Source: Atrichornis clamosus
Lineage: Eukaryota; Chordata; Aves; Passeriformes; Menuridae
Direction of reading: 5' to 3'
NCBI GenBank assembly: GCA_013400975.1
Contig: WBMZ01014035.1
Span: forward strand, 1 to 64,000
DNA length: 64,000 bases
Below are positions 41,401 through 50,012 of the stretch, one piece after another. The notes beneath the pieces are model-generated. The model ran no database searches, was not told the DNA's origin, and was given only the letters and a program-made list of their open reading frames with translations. The first letter of the stretch is position 1, and each line of letters begins with the position of its first letter. A program made the position numbers and the translations under genes.

Positions 41401-44400
41401 CACATCATTTGTTGTAGAATTCACAAAGTTAAGCCATGCTCTCTCTCCCTCTGAGCTGTATCACACACAGAGGGGTGGCTTCACAGAATACAGGAGACAC
41501 TGTTAAAAATCACTTTTGCTTTTTCCTGTATCTGGACCATCAGATTTGAGTTCAAGAATTATTTTCTCTGGGGTCTGTCCCTGCTGGGGTTTTTTTTCCA
41601 CCTCCTCCTGCAGCACAGGGCGGGGTTTGGCTGCTGCACTTATCTGAACACATCTCTTCATTTTCCTGTAGCTGCAGAGGTCTCACAAGTGGCACCCCAG
41701 GCTAGTCAGATCATGCAGAGATTAGTCACACGAGGACTAATTAGCCTTGATACAGAGCCATCTGAGTGAAAATTAATGGCCAGCTTTTAAATAGGCGAGA
41801 CAAGTGAACCACAAGCTTTGCAGAATGGCAGGCCAGGCTAAATTAATTAGATAAACCCCTCAAATTAACAGGTAATACAAACAAAAAATTCAACAGCTGT
41901 CTGTAAAATGGACACGGGTTCAGGCTGCATTTTAATCTGTGTTGTCCAGTGTCTGACTCGGCCCCTCAAAGCCCAGGGAACAGCTCTTTGCTGGGCACAG
42001 CATCTCTGCCTCTGTGCTCAAGAAGCATCAGTGCAGTGAAGAGATTATTTCAGCCGACTCGTCAGCCAGGGCACAGCAGCCACTGGCAGGCTCTGGCTGT
42101 GTCTCCTTCCCGAAGGGAGAGAGAACAGAACTGTGCTCTGAAAGCAGGAATCTTTCCTGAACTGGACATGAAGCACCACTGTTGTATCATTGCAAAGAAC
42201 ACCGTGAAATCTCTCCCAGCCCAGACTTCTAAGGATCTGATTTTACACCCTCCAGGGAGAGATCTGTCCTTTCACAAAATTTTGCAAACTTCCAGTCATT
42301 TACAGCAAAACTGCTTTTTTAAAGAAGCAATCCCTTGCCTATCACAGCACCTTCCTCTCCGTTCTAGCAGATAAGCAGGTGACACCTGGGCTGGCAGATT
42401 TGGGACAGAGCTCCACCTGCTGCACCCTCACACGTGGTGGCACTTCCCACCACGCTGGCGGCACTTCCCACCACGCTGGCATCATCCAGCACCTTCTGCC
42501 TTCATGCAAAACCTGTGAAATTCAACCAGAAAGGGATTCAAAATGCAACAGGTGGAAGCTTCCTTGGGAGGTGCTTTGGCCTAGTGCAGCTTATCACAAA
42601 AAGATGTGGCAGCCACCTATAAAATTCAGAAATGCTACTTTTTTTTTTCCCCTGTTCTCAACAGAACACGTCCAGGTATGATCCTGCTGGAAACACTGTG
42701 CTGCTCCTAATGGCCTTTCAAAGGAAATACAAGGTAGAGGATTTACCTCTCTTGATCCTTAGCTTCCTAATGCAAGCAAGTCTTGAACAGTTTAAAAAGG
42801 CAATTTCCAAGACAGAACATAAACAGAAGCTGCTGCCCAATCCCTGGACAGGAACAAGGAAAGGTGAGAGCTCCCACCACTTCTTTAGGTCAACTCTCCC
42901 TGTTTCAAGTCTTTTCCACATGGCAACACAGATTTCCTGGCAGAATTCTGGCAGCCTCCATTTTCCATGTAAAGAAACAGCATAGGAAAGCAAATTCCTG
43001 CTTAAGACTAAATTTTGTAGATATTAAATACACCACAGCCCCAGTGGTTTTGAAAAATTCTGTTGTGTACTGAGAACAAAGCCATCCCCACCAGCTGAAA
43101 TTCTGTCAAGAGCTTTATCATGCCACAAACCAGTTTATTAAGGAAGAAAATATCTTAAAACCACAATAAAAAAAGCAAGACTGATTTGGAAGTAGCAAAA
43201 AGTTACCACTGAAAAAGGCTTCAACATGATTAAATTATCCTGAATGTAAACTAACTTTAACCAACTTGCTCAAAATCAGTTTTAAAGCTTTTTAAAAATA
43301 ATTCACACTATTTAGAACAAATGCTTGGGCTTCAGTTTAGAACGCTGAATGCTTAAAATCAATCCTCCCAAGCTCCACAGCCTCTGATTTATCTAAATCC
43401 TGACAGGAGTCAAGCTCAGGAAATGATGTATTTCTCCAGGACAGGCATCCCTTACTTTTACCGAAAGTTCATCTCTAAGTCGTTAGGAATCCAATTAAAT
43501 TACATCAGCTTTCAAAATTTTCTAAGACAAAGATTTAGGCCAGGTCTGTATAAGCAGAAGTGTGTGAGAAATGCGTTGGAAAATTTAATTATTATCACCA
43601 AAACTTCCTGTTAATACAGACTCCTTACCAGCACAGTCTTGCACTGAATGACTGTGTTTGTATTAACAGGTGTGAGGTTTCTTTCTTCTTAACTAAAAAT
43701 TATCAAAGCTACTCCCCCAAAAGAAAGTAATACAAATTCTAACCCCAAAACACCCCATATCGCCAAATTCTGTGGTGATATTGACCAGTAATTGAGTGTT
43801 TGTCCTGGTTAAACATCTTAATTTGACACCTGGCAGCCAAAGAACCTCCCTTCTTCCACTGTGAGAACACAACAAGGTCAGTGAGTTCACTGCCACATCT
43901 GACTTCTTCCCACAACACGCAACTCCCACCCACATAAGGTCACTTCCACCAGGGTGGAACTGGCAGTGTTGTTTATGGTTGGACTCAGTGATTTTAAAGG
44001 TCTTTTCCAACCCAAATGGTTCTCTGATCTAACGATGGTCAGCAGTGACACAGGGCTGGAGTGCTGCATCATCCACTTGTTTCCACAACACATCTCAACT
44101 CATGGCCAGCACCAGGGAGAGGTGGAAAAGGAGCAGAAGTGAGACACTTATGTGAAATTCAGTTGAAACGGGCTGAAGGGGTGAAGAGGGGCCTGTCCAC
44201 CTTCATGTCTGATGGGAATATGAGCCCAGGATCTGCCAGGGAGGTGCAGACCCTCCTGTCGGCCTGGCTGGGCTGTCACCTCACAGCCAATTTCCCTCCC
44301 TCTCTGCAGCAGGAGCCCCAGGGACACAATCTCAGAATGGGTCAGCCTGGAAGAGACCACAGTGGGTCATATGAGCCCACCTCCCTGCTCCAGCAGGGTC

Positions 44401-45904
44401 ATCCCAGAGTATATGGCACAGGATTGTGTCCAGATGGTTCTGGAATATTTCCAGTGAGGGAGACTCCACAGCCTCTCTGGGAAATCTGTTCAGTGCCCTC
44501 AGTAAAGAAGTTCTTCCTCCTGTCCAGGTGGAGCTCCCTGGGCATCAGTCCCTGCCCGTTCCTCTGGTGCCAGTGCTGGGCCCCACGGAGCAGAGCGCGG
44601 GCCCTGCCCTGCCCCTCCCTGCAGAGAGGGACAGACAGGGATGAGGTTCCCTCTCAACTGGGTCTCTTCTCAAGGCTGAACAGCCCCAGCTCCCTCAGCC
44701 TTTCCTGGGCAGGGAGATGCTCCAGCCCCCTCACCATCCTCACAGCCTCTGCTGACACCACTCCAGAAGCTCCATGTCCCTCCTGTCCTGAGGAGATCAG
44801 GACTGGACACAGCACTCCAGATGTGCCTCACTGAGAAGGCTGAAGAGAAGGGCAGGATTCCCTCCCTGACCTGCTGGCAATGCTCTTCCTAATGCACTCC
44901 AGGATCCCACTGGTTTTCTTGGGACTGGCCTTCTGGCACAGCTGGCTCAGGAACAGCTTATTGTCCACCAGGACCCCCAGGACTTTTCCATGAGATGAGA
45001 CCCAAGTCTCTGCCAGTGCTTGGGGTTGTTCCTACCCAGGTGCAGGACCCTGTACTTGTATTTGTCGAATTTCAGAAAGTTCTTCCCTGCCCCTCTCTCC
45101 AGCCTGTCGAGATCCCTCTGAAGCATCGGCCAGTTTTGTATCATCATTCCCCAGTTCTGTAGCATCAGCGAGCTTGCTGAGGGAGCATCGATCAGTCGCC
45201 CAAGTCACTGCTGAAAAAGTTACTCAATACTGGGCTCAGAACAGTTCCCTGGAGGACACCACTAGTGACAAGCCTCCAAATAAACTCTGTGCCCCGGTTC
45301 GCGATCCTCTGGGATCTGTTCTCTTTTTCTCTTCCCGTTTGCAGGAGTCTCAGGGACAGTTTCCCAGCCCCAGAACCCCCCCAGAGGCCTGGACAGTGCC
45401 CCCGACAGAGCCCTCAGAGACTTCCAACCCAGCGCCCCTCACCCTGGGGCCGTCTCAGGCCGGGAACCCTCAGCCCCTCAACAGCACCGGCACCAGGCCT
45501 CGACCCCCCCACCCCGCGGCCTGCGAAGCAGCCCGGACAGAGGGCAGGGTAAGACCTCCGTGACACCCCCTAACTCTTCCCGGGACCCCCCAAAAACCCT
45601 CAGGACACCCCAAAATCCCCTGCCCCCCCCAACATGGCGAGTCTCCCGCAGGGGGCTCCCGAGGTGCGACGCCCCCTGGCGGCTCCCGGGAAATGCGCCC
45701 CCCCCCCCCCCCCCCCGCCCGGTGCGGACCCGGTTGAGAGCAGGGCCGCGCCCACCGGAACGGGCCGCGGAGGGGCGGGGGGAGGCCCTGCCGGTCCGCT
45801 CGGCGCCGCGACCCACCTGCCCGGGCTTGCCCGCGGAGGCGGGTGGCGAAGAAGAGGAGGACAGCGAGCAGCACGGCCGCGGCGGCGAGCAGAACCGCGT
45901 CCAT
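11306..45904 (-). CDS. DDRGK1: DDRGK1 (UFBP1), complete nine-exon gene, 299 aa
   Basis: Spliced CDS joined from 45904-45817, 38637-38476, 29359-29253, 27657-27556, 19538-19416, 17414-17376, 14252-14196, 13153-13105 and 11478-11306. All introns are GT-AG and intron phases are 1,1,0,0,0,0,0,1. From known family biology, DDRGK1 anchors the UFL1 E3 ligase to the ER membrane, is itself UFMylated, and acts with CDK5RAP3 in ribosome UFMylation and ER-phagy. Visible layout: signal anchor about residues 4-21; low-complexity linker 30-83; Lys/Glu/Arg-rich coiled coil about 98-175; UFM1-interacting FVVEEEG at 179-185; winged-helix region about 190-290 with DDRGK at 246-250. Lys250 aligns with human Lys267, and both landmarks show the same 17-residue offset from the human protein (314 aa, from memory). 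No frameshift or missing exon was seen. The gene spans 34.6 kb. Identity is very secure; the N-terminal half is less conserved. Confidence 0.97.
11760..12175 (-). repeat. CR1 LINE 3' fragment, different subfamily
   Basis: Starts TCATAGAATCCCAGAATGTC and GAGCTGGAAGGGACCCACAG. It shares its 3' type with the copy at 59237-59365 and lies in DDRGK1 intron 8. Confidence 0.9.
12247..12403. repeat. 79-bp tandem duplication, two copies
   Basis: The block containing CAGCTCAGCCTTCTCAACTT and CTCAATTTCCATATTTCAGT occurs twice with a 79-bp period and almost no divergence. It lies in intron 8. Confidence 0.95.
13105..13153 (-). CDS. DDRGK1: DDRGK1 exon 8: winged-helix domain
   Basis: Residues 227-242 plus the first base of Gly243: [17 protein letters not shown], matching human DTINRIQDLLAEGTITG. 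The acceptor is CCTTCTGCACAG and the donor GACAG|GTGACA. It leaves in phase 1, as needed for exon 9. Confidence 0.97.
13154..14195 (-). other. DDRGK1 intron 7
   Basis: 1,042 bp without recognised repeats or genes. Confidence 0.9.
14196..14252 (-). CDS. DDRGK1: DDRGK1 exon 7: winged-helix domain
   Basis: Nineteen codons, residues 208-226, phase 0 on both sides: [19 protein letters not shown], matching human QSKVVLLEDLASQVGLRTQ. The acceptor is TTTGTTTCCATAG and the donor ACACAG|GTAAGC. Confidence 0.96.
14253..17375 (-). other. DDRGK1 intron 6
   Basis: 3,123 bp without CR1. It contains a strong inverted repeat at 15282-15358; otherwise nothing recognised. Confidence 0.9.
15282..15358. repeat. 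Long inverted repeat, about 30-bp arms, 20-nt loop
   Basis: The core arms 15290-15310 and 15331-15351 match at 20 of 21 positions (GAGAACTGAAT then CCATGGACT, one mismatch between the two blocks). The match continues outward to about 15282 and 15358 with one small gap. It lies in DDRGK1 intron 6 and would form a stable hairpin in the pre-mRNA. Confidence 0.95.
17376..17414 (-). CDS. DDRGK1: DDRGK1 exon 6: 39-bp micro-exon
   Basis: Thirteen codons, [13 protein letters not shown] (residues 195-207), matching human SQSFLTEFINYIK. The acceptor is GCTGTATCCAG and the donor TTAAG|GTAAGC. The preceding intron has a good pyrimidine stretch. The segment forms the first helix of the winged-helix domain. 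Being short, it is easily missed by automatic gene callers, but skipping it would keep the frame. Confidence 0.95.
17415..19415 (-). other. DDRGK1 intron 5
   Basis: 2,001 bp. No repeat or gene recognised. Confidence 0.9.
19416..19538 (-). CDS. DDRGK1: DDRGK1 exon 5: coiled coil end and UFM1-interacting motif
   Basis: Forty-one codons, residues 154-194, phase 0 on both sides. It contains [18 protein letters not shown] followed by SMTEEQ. The FVVEEEG segment (residues 179-185) corresponds to the UFM1-interacting/LIR-like motif of UFBP1, and both its aromatic anchor and acidic tail are intact. The acceptor is TTTTCTGTCCAG and the donor ACAG|GTATGT. Confidence 0.97.
20464..20520 (+). repeat. CR1 LINE 3' remnant
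   Basis: Only the last 57 bp: GGCTGGACTTGATGATCTTG then CCTTTTCCAATGTAAATGAT, ending ATTCTATGG. It lies in intron 4. Confidence 0.88.
22968..23031. repeat. 32-bp tandem duplication, two copies
   Basis: CCTTGATCCCAG...TTTCCAAA repeats with a 32-bp period and a few mismatches, in intron 4. Confidence 0.9.
27556..27657 (-). CDS. DDRGK1: DDRGK1 exon 4: coiled coil
   Basis: Thirty-four codons, residues 120-153, phase 0 on both sides. It begins [18 protein letters not shown] and continues as alternating Glu and Arg/Lys. The acceptor is a T-tract followed by TAG and the donor is CGACAG|GTGGGA. The composition is a single charged alpha-helix or coiled coil, as in the mammalian protein. Confidence 0.96.
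27658..29252 (-). other. DDRGK1 intron 3
   Basis: 1,595 bp. Nothing recognised apart from A/T-rich runs. Confidence 0.9.
29253..29359 (-). CDS. DDRGK1: DDRGK1 exon 3: start of the coiled coil
   Basis: Residues 84 (split) to 119. It carries [19 protein letters not shown], nearly identical to the human protein, and ends in KAQRE. The acceptor is AATGTTGCAG and the donor GAGAGAG|GTGAGC, so it leaves in phase 0. It includes lysines 99, 104, 107 and 111, which line up with lysines of the human coiled coil reported as minor UFMylation sites. Confidence 0.97.
31627..31859 (+). repeat. CR1 LINE 3' fragment in intron 2
   Basis: Begins GAGCAGGGTTAGATGGGA and ends AAACCAGTCCATGATTTCTG. It pairs inversely with 32218-32345. 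Confidence 0.92.
32218..32345 (-). repeat. CR1 LINE 3' fragment in intron 2
   Basis: Starts TCACGGAATCACAGAATGGT; a short copy ending at CATCCAACCTGGTC. It is opposite in orientation to 31627-31859, 358 bp away. Confidence 0.92.
35167..35184. repeat. 18-bp perfect palindrome CAGAGTTAATTAACTCTG
   Basis: Perfectly self-complementary, no spacer, in intron 2. The core GTTAATTAAC resembles two abutted HNF1/POU-type half-sites. Confidence 0.95.
38476..38637 (-). CDS. DDRGK1: DDRGK1 exon 2: low-complexity linker
   Basis: Encodes the end of codon 30 to the first base of codon 84, phase 1 on both sides. The acceptor is CTTCTTGCAG and the donor GAAG|GTAACA. The product contains seven alanines in a row from a GCA-rich triplet run (about 38593-38613), then [19 protein letters not shown], which matches the RRRRDLGSRLQAQRRAQR region of human DDRGK1. 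This match fixes the exon assignment. The rest is poorly conserved and acidic toward the end. Confidence 0.93.
40671..41250 (+). repeat. CR1 LINE fragment, about 580 bp, in intron 1
   Basis: Starts GCTGGACATGAGCCAGTGTG in the degraded end of CR1 ORF2. It continues through CTGGAGAGTGTCCAGAGAAG and ends near CTTAGAAGGCTTTTCCAGAT. Confidence 0.93.
41690..41885. promoter_or_regulatory. CNE-like stretch in DDRGK1 intron 1
   Basis: Repeat-free, with ACTAATTAGCC, AAATTAATGGCC, TAAATTAATTAG and CAAATTAACAGG motifs within 200 bp. Confidence 0.25.
42439..42480. repeat. 21-bp perfect tandem duplication
   Basis: GGCACTTCCCACCACGCTGG plus C occurs twice head to tail, identical, in intron 1. Confidence 0.95.
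43977..44031 (+). repeat. CR1 LINE 3' remnant in intron 1
   Basis: About 55 bp: GGTTGGACTCAGTGATTTTA then AAAGGTCTTTTCCAACCC. Confidence 0.85.
44328..45290 (-). repeat. Long old CR1 LINE fragment with ORF2 relic, in intron 1
   Basis: About 960 bp, the longest copy in the window, from AATCTCAGAATGGGTCAGCC up to near exon 1. Its minus-strand translation (45165-44947) retains [19 protein letters not shown] and [10 protein letters not shown], the C-terminal part of CR1 ORF2 after the reverse-transcriptase core. The frame is broken and the copy is inactive. Confidence 0.9.
45698..45716. repeat. C19 homopolymer (G19 on the DDRGK1 sense strand)
   Basis: Nineteen consecutive C on the plus strand, 100 bp into intron 1. 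On the transcript it is a G19 run followed by other G-runs, so it could form a G-quadruplex. Its exact length is uncertain because such runs are error-prone in sequencing. Confidence 0.95.
45817..45904 (-). CDS. DDRGK1: DDRGK1 exon 1 (coding part): signal anchor
   Basis: Encodes residues 1-29 plus the first base of codon 30. The protein starts [19 protein letters not shown], a short N-terminus followed by an uninterrupted hydrophobic helix and then ATRLRG. This fits the ER signal anchor of DDRGK1. The ATG context is strong (A at -3, G at +4). The donor is GCAG|GTGGGT at 45816-45815. A second in-frame ATG lies 24 bases upstream (45928-45926) and would add MWAGRCGR. I prefer the inner ATG because it has the better context and places the hydrophobic helix at the extreme N-terminus as in the human protein. 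Confidence 0.93.
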
Positions 45905-46113
45905 CCTGCCACAGCGCCCCGCCCACATCACCCTTGGTACGCCCCGTCGCCTTCCCCTGCCGCAAGGTCCCCCGCGCCCGGGCTGCCCCGCGGGGTGCCT
46001 GTGGCGGCGCGGCGCGGCGGACGCGGTGCGCTGGGGCAGGCGCGGCGCGGGCAGACCGTGCGAGGGGTCCTGGTGCATCCCTGAGGCGGGCGCTGAGGGA
46101 GGGCGCGGAAAGA

Positions 46114-46160
46114 GGAATTAAAGGAGAAATTAAAGCAGGAGTTAAAGGAGGCATTAAACG
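46114..46160. repeat. 12-bp tandem array, about four copies with TTAAA core
   Basis: TTAAA recurs at 46118, 46130, 46142 and 46154, exactly 12 bp apart, in degenerate units such as GGAATTAAAGGA. It is an A/T-rich island inside the GC-rich DDRGK1 promoter block. Confidence 0.85.
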
Positions 46161-46599
46161 CTGTGTGGCAAAACCGGCCGTGAGCCCGGCGCCCGCGGGC
46201 CTGGCCCCCCCAGCACGGCTGCTGTGGGCGGCTGGTGAGGTGTCCGTCCTCAACACACGGCGGGTGGGCACAGGCTGGGGAGATCCTCAGCCGTGACTCC
46301 CCACTGGGTCCACGCCAGGCAGGCCCTGACAGCTGTCGCGGTGTCTCTGGCAATGGTGAAGTTTAAGTTACACCTCTGAGTAGTCTCTGTCTTCTGCCTT
46401 TAGGTTTCTGGAATACGGGAATGGGATGAAGCTGGAGTTGCCCGGCATAGTGGCACGTTAGGAATGATGTCCTGACCTGGCCTGAACCAAAGCAAACATG
46501 CCCCTGGCAAAATTGGACAGGCTGACACTGAGCTGGCCCAAAACCAGCTGTGTGATGTAGTCATCTTGCTTGATTTGGTAGAAACGGAGGAACAAAGTT

Positions 46600-47003
46600 A
46601 CTCAGAGGGGGCTGAAGTTCCCAGAGGAGCTCTGGGCGGCTCAACCTAGAGAAAAGGAGGTTCAGGGGGGACCTGGCTCTCCACAACTCCCTGACAGGAG
46701 GGTGCAGCCAGAGGGGTGTTGGGGCTCTGCTCCCGGGGAACAAGAGACAGGACGAGAGGAAATGGCCTCAAGCTGTGCCAGGGGAGGTTCAGGTTGAACA
46801 TAGGAATAATTCCTTTACTGAAAGGATGGTCAGGCATTGGCAGGGGCTGCCCAGGGAGATGGTGGAGTCTCCACACCTGGAGGTGTCCGGGGAAGGACTG
46901 GACCTGGCACTCAGTGCTCTGGGCTGGGTGACAAGGTGGGGATGAGTCGCAGGTTGAACTCGATGATCTTGGAGGTCTTTTCCAACCTCAGTGATTCTGT
47001 GTG
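46600..47003 (+). repeat. CR1 LINE 3' fragment
   Basis: Contains CTCAACCTAGAGAAAAGGAG and ends TTTTCCAACCTCAGTGATTC. It is the first repeat upstream of the DDRGK1 promoter. Confidence 0.92.
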
Positions 47004-47229
47004 ATTTGTTTAAAAATCAGATTTGCACTGATGTGTGCAGAGCCAGTACAGGTAGGTGGGCTTTGGCTGTAGGTGATGTTTCAGGCTGGTCTAATGCTGG
47101 TGTCCAGCCAAATGAGGACTTGCCTCCTGTGTCTCCCTTGTGCTGCTTCCAGTGCTCCATGCAACAGGCCAGAGGAGGCAGTTAATTCATCTTTTTTCCT
47201 TTTTTTCTTTTTCTGGATTTGGTTTCTAG

Positions 47230-47352
47230 ATCAGAGCGAGTCTCAGCACAAAAAGAGGCAGGAACTTGCAGCTGCAGATGGAGAACAAACTTTCCCCCAT
47301 TTGATGGTCACCTACTGTTAGATCTGAAACTGTCAGGCTCTGCCCCAGCCCT
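47230..47352 (+). other. Exon-like segment, plus strand, probably non-coding
   Basis: Preceded by a long pyrimidine tract (TTTTTTCCTTTTTTTCTTTT region) and GGTTTCTAG, and followed by GTGAGTGAG, a strong donor. It is 123 bp. The frame reading DQSESQHKKRQELAAADGEQ reaches a stop inside the segment. It could be an exon of a lncRNA arising from the DDRGK1 CpG island, or chance. Confidence 0.2.
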
Positions 47353-47798
47353 GTGAGTGAGGAGGGAAGTGTTTTAGGTTTTGCCAGTTTTCACTTGCTT
47401 TGTGGTTGTGAAGTTCTGGCTGATCAAGCCCTTTCTTGCTTCAGAGATGCCTTTAGTATGGCCTTTTAAAGCACTCTTGGTGGCGGAAGTGTTTTAATAA
47501 ATTGAAAATGCAAATTAGAGGCTATGGGACATCTAAACATGATCAAAAGGACTGTTTTAACTAATTAGTCATTGCTGTGGACTCCACAGCTGCCTGTGTT
47601 CCTGTCACAAGCTCGAGGTGAGTTTTCAGATCTGTCAGCCACATTGAAAACAGCTTCTGCTGGGAGATTTGCTAAATTTTAGCAATGTAGAACCAGCGGC
47701 ACGGTGGAAATTTCTCAAAAAGGAGCTGAGCTGCAGGCTGAATGTTTTATTGAAAAGTTTTAGTAATAGTCTTTCAAATCTTAATTTGGAAATCATTC

Positions 47799-48040
47799 GT
47801 AGAATCCCAGAAATTGTTTGGGGTAGAAGGGACCTTAAAGACCATCTCATTCTATCACCTGGTAGCTGCTGGAGGCAGCTCTGCAGGTGGGGTCCCACCT
47901 GAGTGGGGCAGAGGGCAGAATTCTCCCCTCTCCTGCTGCCTACTCTGTGGGATCAGCCCAGGGCACTGTGGGATGTCTGGGACGGGGCACGTAGAGCTTC
48001 TCATCTACCCCCCAACACCCCCAAATCCTAAGGGCAGCAC
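47799..48040 (-). repeat. CR1 LINE fragment with internal deletion
   Basis: Starts GTAGAATCCCAGAAATTGTT, then jumps from the 3' terminus directly to the GGAGGCAGCTCTGCAGGTGG block. In the copy at 55393-56083 that block lies about 480 bp further in. Confidence 0.85.
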
Positions 48041-48284
48041 CTCTGTGTTCAAGGGGTGTTTCTGTCTCACAGGTTGGTCACATCCTCAGTGTGTGTCAGA
48101 AAGGACACATCCTCTGTCGCTGTTGAACCGCTGGCAGAGCAAAAGAATCAGGCTGGATCGGGTGAGGCAGAAATCTGAATTTATTATTTAATTCTAAAAC
48201 TAATACAGACTTTCAAAAGGTCATCCAGATTGGGTCAATTCATAACCTCCCCCTAGGCCAATTGGCCAGGTTGAACCGCCCATC

Positions 48285-48285
48285 N
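48285..48285. other. Single undetermined base (N) in the assembly
   Basis: The only N in the window. It is flanked on both sides by the octamer CGCCCATC, which suggests an imperfect join or an unresolved small repeat. Confidence 0.98.
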
Positions 48286-48692
48286 CGCCCATCTTTCCAG
48301 AGACAGTTTTCAATAACATCCAAGCTTTATCTCTATTTACAAAACACAGGAAGGAGAAGAGAAAAATTCCCATGGGAAAGAGTCTGTGTTACCACAATCC
48401 TCTGGTAACTTTTGAGGCACAAGGGGAATGGCAGCTCTACAAAATTAGGGAAATTATGAACTGGAGCTCTCCTGGTGGTTATTTTCAGGGTCCTCCTCAG
48501 ACAATGGTTATTTTATATCGTGTGGGGTTAGGATTGCTTGTAAAAATAAATCCTGAGTGACAAAAGTGTGGAGTTTTCTTCTGTGTCTTTTCTGGCAAGT
48601 TTGAGAAATGGTGACTCTTTAATGAGAGTTCAGGTGCTGGGGTAGAATTAATTTTTTTTTTTTTAGTAGCTGGTGTGAGGGCTCTGTTTGGA

Positions 48693-49012
48693 TTTCATAG
48701 AATTATTTAGGGTGGAAAAGCCCTCTAAGACCACCGAGTCCAACCATTCCCCCAGCACAGCCAAGGCCACCACTAACCAATGTCCCCAAGTGCCATATCC
48801 ACATGGATTTTAAATCCCTCCAGGGATGGGGACTCCACCACTGCCCTGGGCAGCTGTGCCAGGGCTGGACAGGACAACCCTTTCAGTGATGAAATTTTCC
48901 CTCATATCAAACCTAAACCTCTTCTGGCACAGCTTGAGGCTGTTTCCTCTTGTTCTGTCACTTTTTCCCTGGGAGAAGAGGCTGACCCTTACCTGCCTCC
49001 AACTCTGTTTCA
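48693..49012 (-). repeat. CR1 LINE 3' fragment
   Basis: Starts TTTCATAGAATTATTTAGGG and contains TGGGGACTCCACCACTGCCC. Same subfamily as 5246-5790. Confidence 0.92.
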
Positions 49013-49750
49013 CTTCCTTAAAATCCATTCTGGTTAGAGAACATACTGAACTTCTTAAGAAATATGTGCTCTAAGGTTGGAATGTTCTGCAGTCCTGTAA
49101 CACTGCTTGAAACCTCAAGAGCTGCCTCCAGAAACAAGCAATATTACAAAAATTCTACTTTTAATTTACTTTGTTTAATTCTGCTGCAATCTGAGCTTTG
49201 CTTTGCCTAAAGCAGATGTGGGGAAGTTGGAGATTTCCAGACCCTGTTTGTCATCCTGCCCTGGAGGCAGCCACACTTGAGTGAGTGAGGAGTGTTTTAT
49301 TTGCCTGCAGGGTCCCTACGGCCTTTAATCAGGAGATGATGTTAATGATGGGATGTCACCTGCTCCTCTCTGGGCTGCAGAGGGAGCAGATCGGTCTTTC
49401 CTGTAGGTGTCACCAATATCCCGTGTAGAAACTGAGCTTAAACTACCGAGGAACGACGGAGCATGGGATGCTCAGGTCAGTTTGATCACGACGCAAGAGT
49501 CTTCTGAAATATTTGACATCCCTTGGGATGTATTTTACAGAAGCCTTTTTATATTTTTCCTAATTTAGGTCTGGAAAAATCCCTTAGGTTTCTTTGATAA
49601 CCGTGTAAATTCCAGAGGATTTTGAGTTGGCTTTCTACCAGGACACTGGGAAAATGTGTGTGAAGGCTGTGACGAGCTGTGGGTGGTGATTGAGTTTAGT
49701 GACTGCTGCTGGAGTGTGACTTGTTCCACTCAGTCTTGCAAATATTGCAG

Positions 49751-50012
49751 GAATATCATGGAATGGTTTGGGTTGGAAGGGACCTTAAAGACCATCTCAT
49801 TCCTCCCCTGCCATGGGCAGGGACACCTTCCACTATCCCAGGTTGCTCCAAGCCCCGTCCAACCTGGCCTTGGACACTTCCAGGGATGGGGCAGCCACAG
49901 CTTCTCTGGGCAACCTGTGCCAGGGCCTCCCCACCCTCACAGGGAAGGATTTCTCCCTAATATCTAATCTAGAACTAAACCTTGTTTAGTTTAAAAAGAT
50001 TCCCCCTTGTCC
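49751..50012 (-). repeat. CR1 LINE 3' fragment
   Basis: Starts GAATATCATGGAATGGTTTG. Near its inner end is an extra 8-bp-arm inverted repeat (AACTAAAC...GTTTAGTT, about 49973-49991). Confidence 0.92.

Larger units (their letters stand above)
38638..45816 (-). other. DDRGK1 intron 1
   Basis: 7,179 bp. It holds CR1 copies at 40671-41250, 43977-44031 and 44328-45290, a CNE-like AT-rich stretch (41690-41885), a 21-bp tandem duplication (42439-42480) and a 19-base homopolymer 100 bp from exon 1. Confidence 0.9.
45470..46310 (-). promoter_or_regulatory. DDRGK1: CpG-island promoter of DDRGK1
   Basis: A sharply GC- and CpG-rich block covers exon 1 and about 400 bp upstream; both sides fall back to ordinary composition. 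A GC box (CGCCCCGCCCAC, 45915-45926) lies just upstream of the ATG. No TATA box is evident, so dispersed initiation is expected. The transcription start cannot be placed from sequence. Neither direction upstream shows the first exon of a divergent coding gene. Confidence 0.8.

Noticed and set aside
44061..44834. 257-codon plus-strand open frame
   Set aside because: Most of it is the antisense of the long CR1 copy at 44328-45290.
45478..46296. Several long overlapping open frames on both strands around DDRGK1 exon 1 (up to about 220 codons)
   Set aside because: They follow from very high GC in the CpG island. Translations are Arg/Pro/Ala/Gly-rich with no family resemblance. Only the short frame coding [13 protein letters not shown] is supported by the gene model.
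48100..48600. Possible solo LTR around the N
   Set aside because: AT-rich with an AATAAA-like motif, but I could not find TG...CA ends with a target-site duplication.
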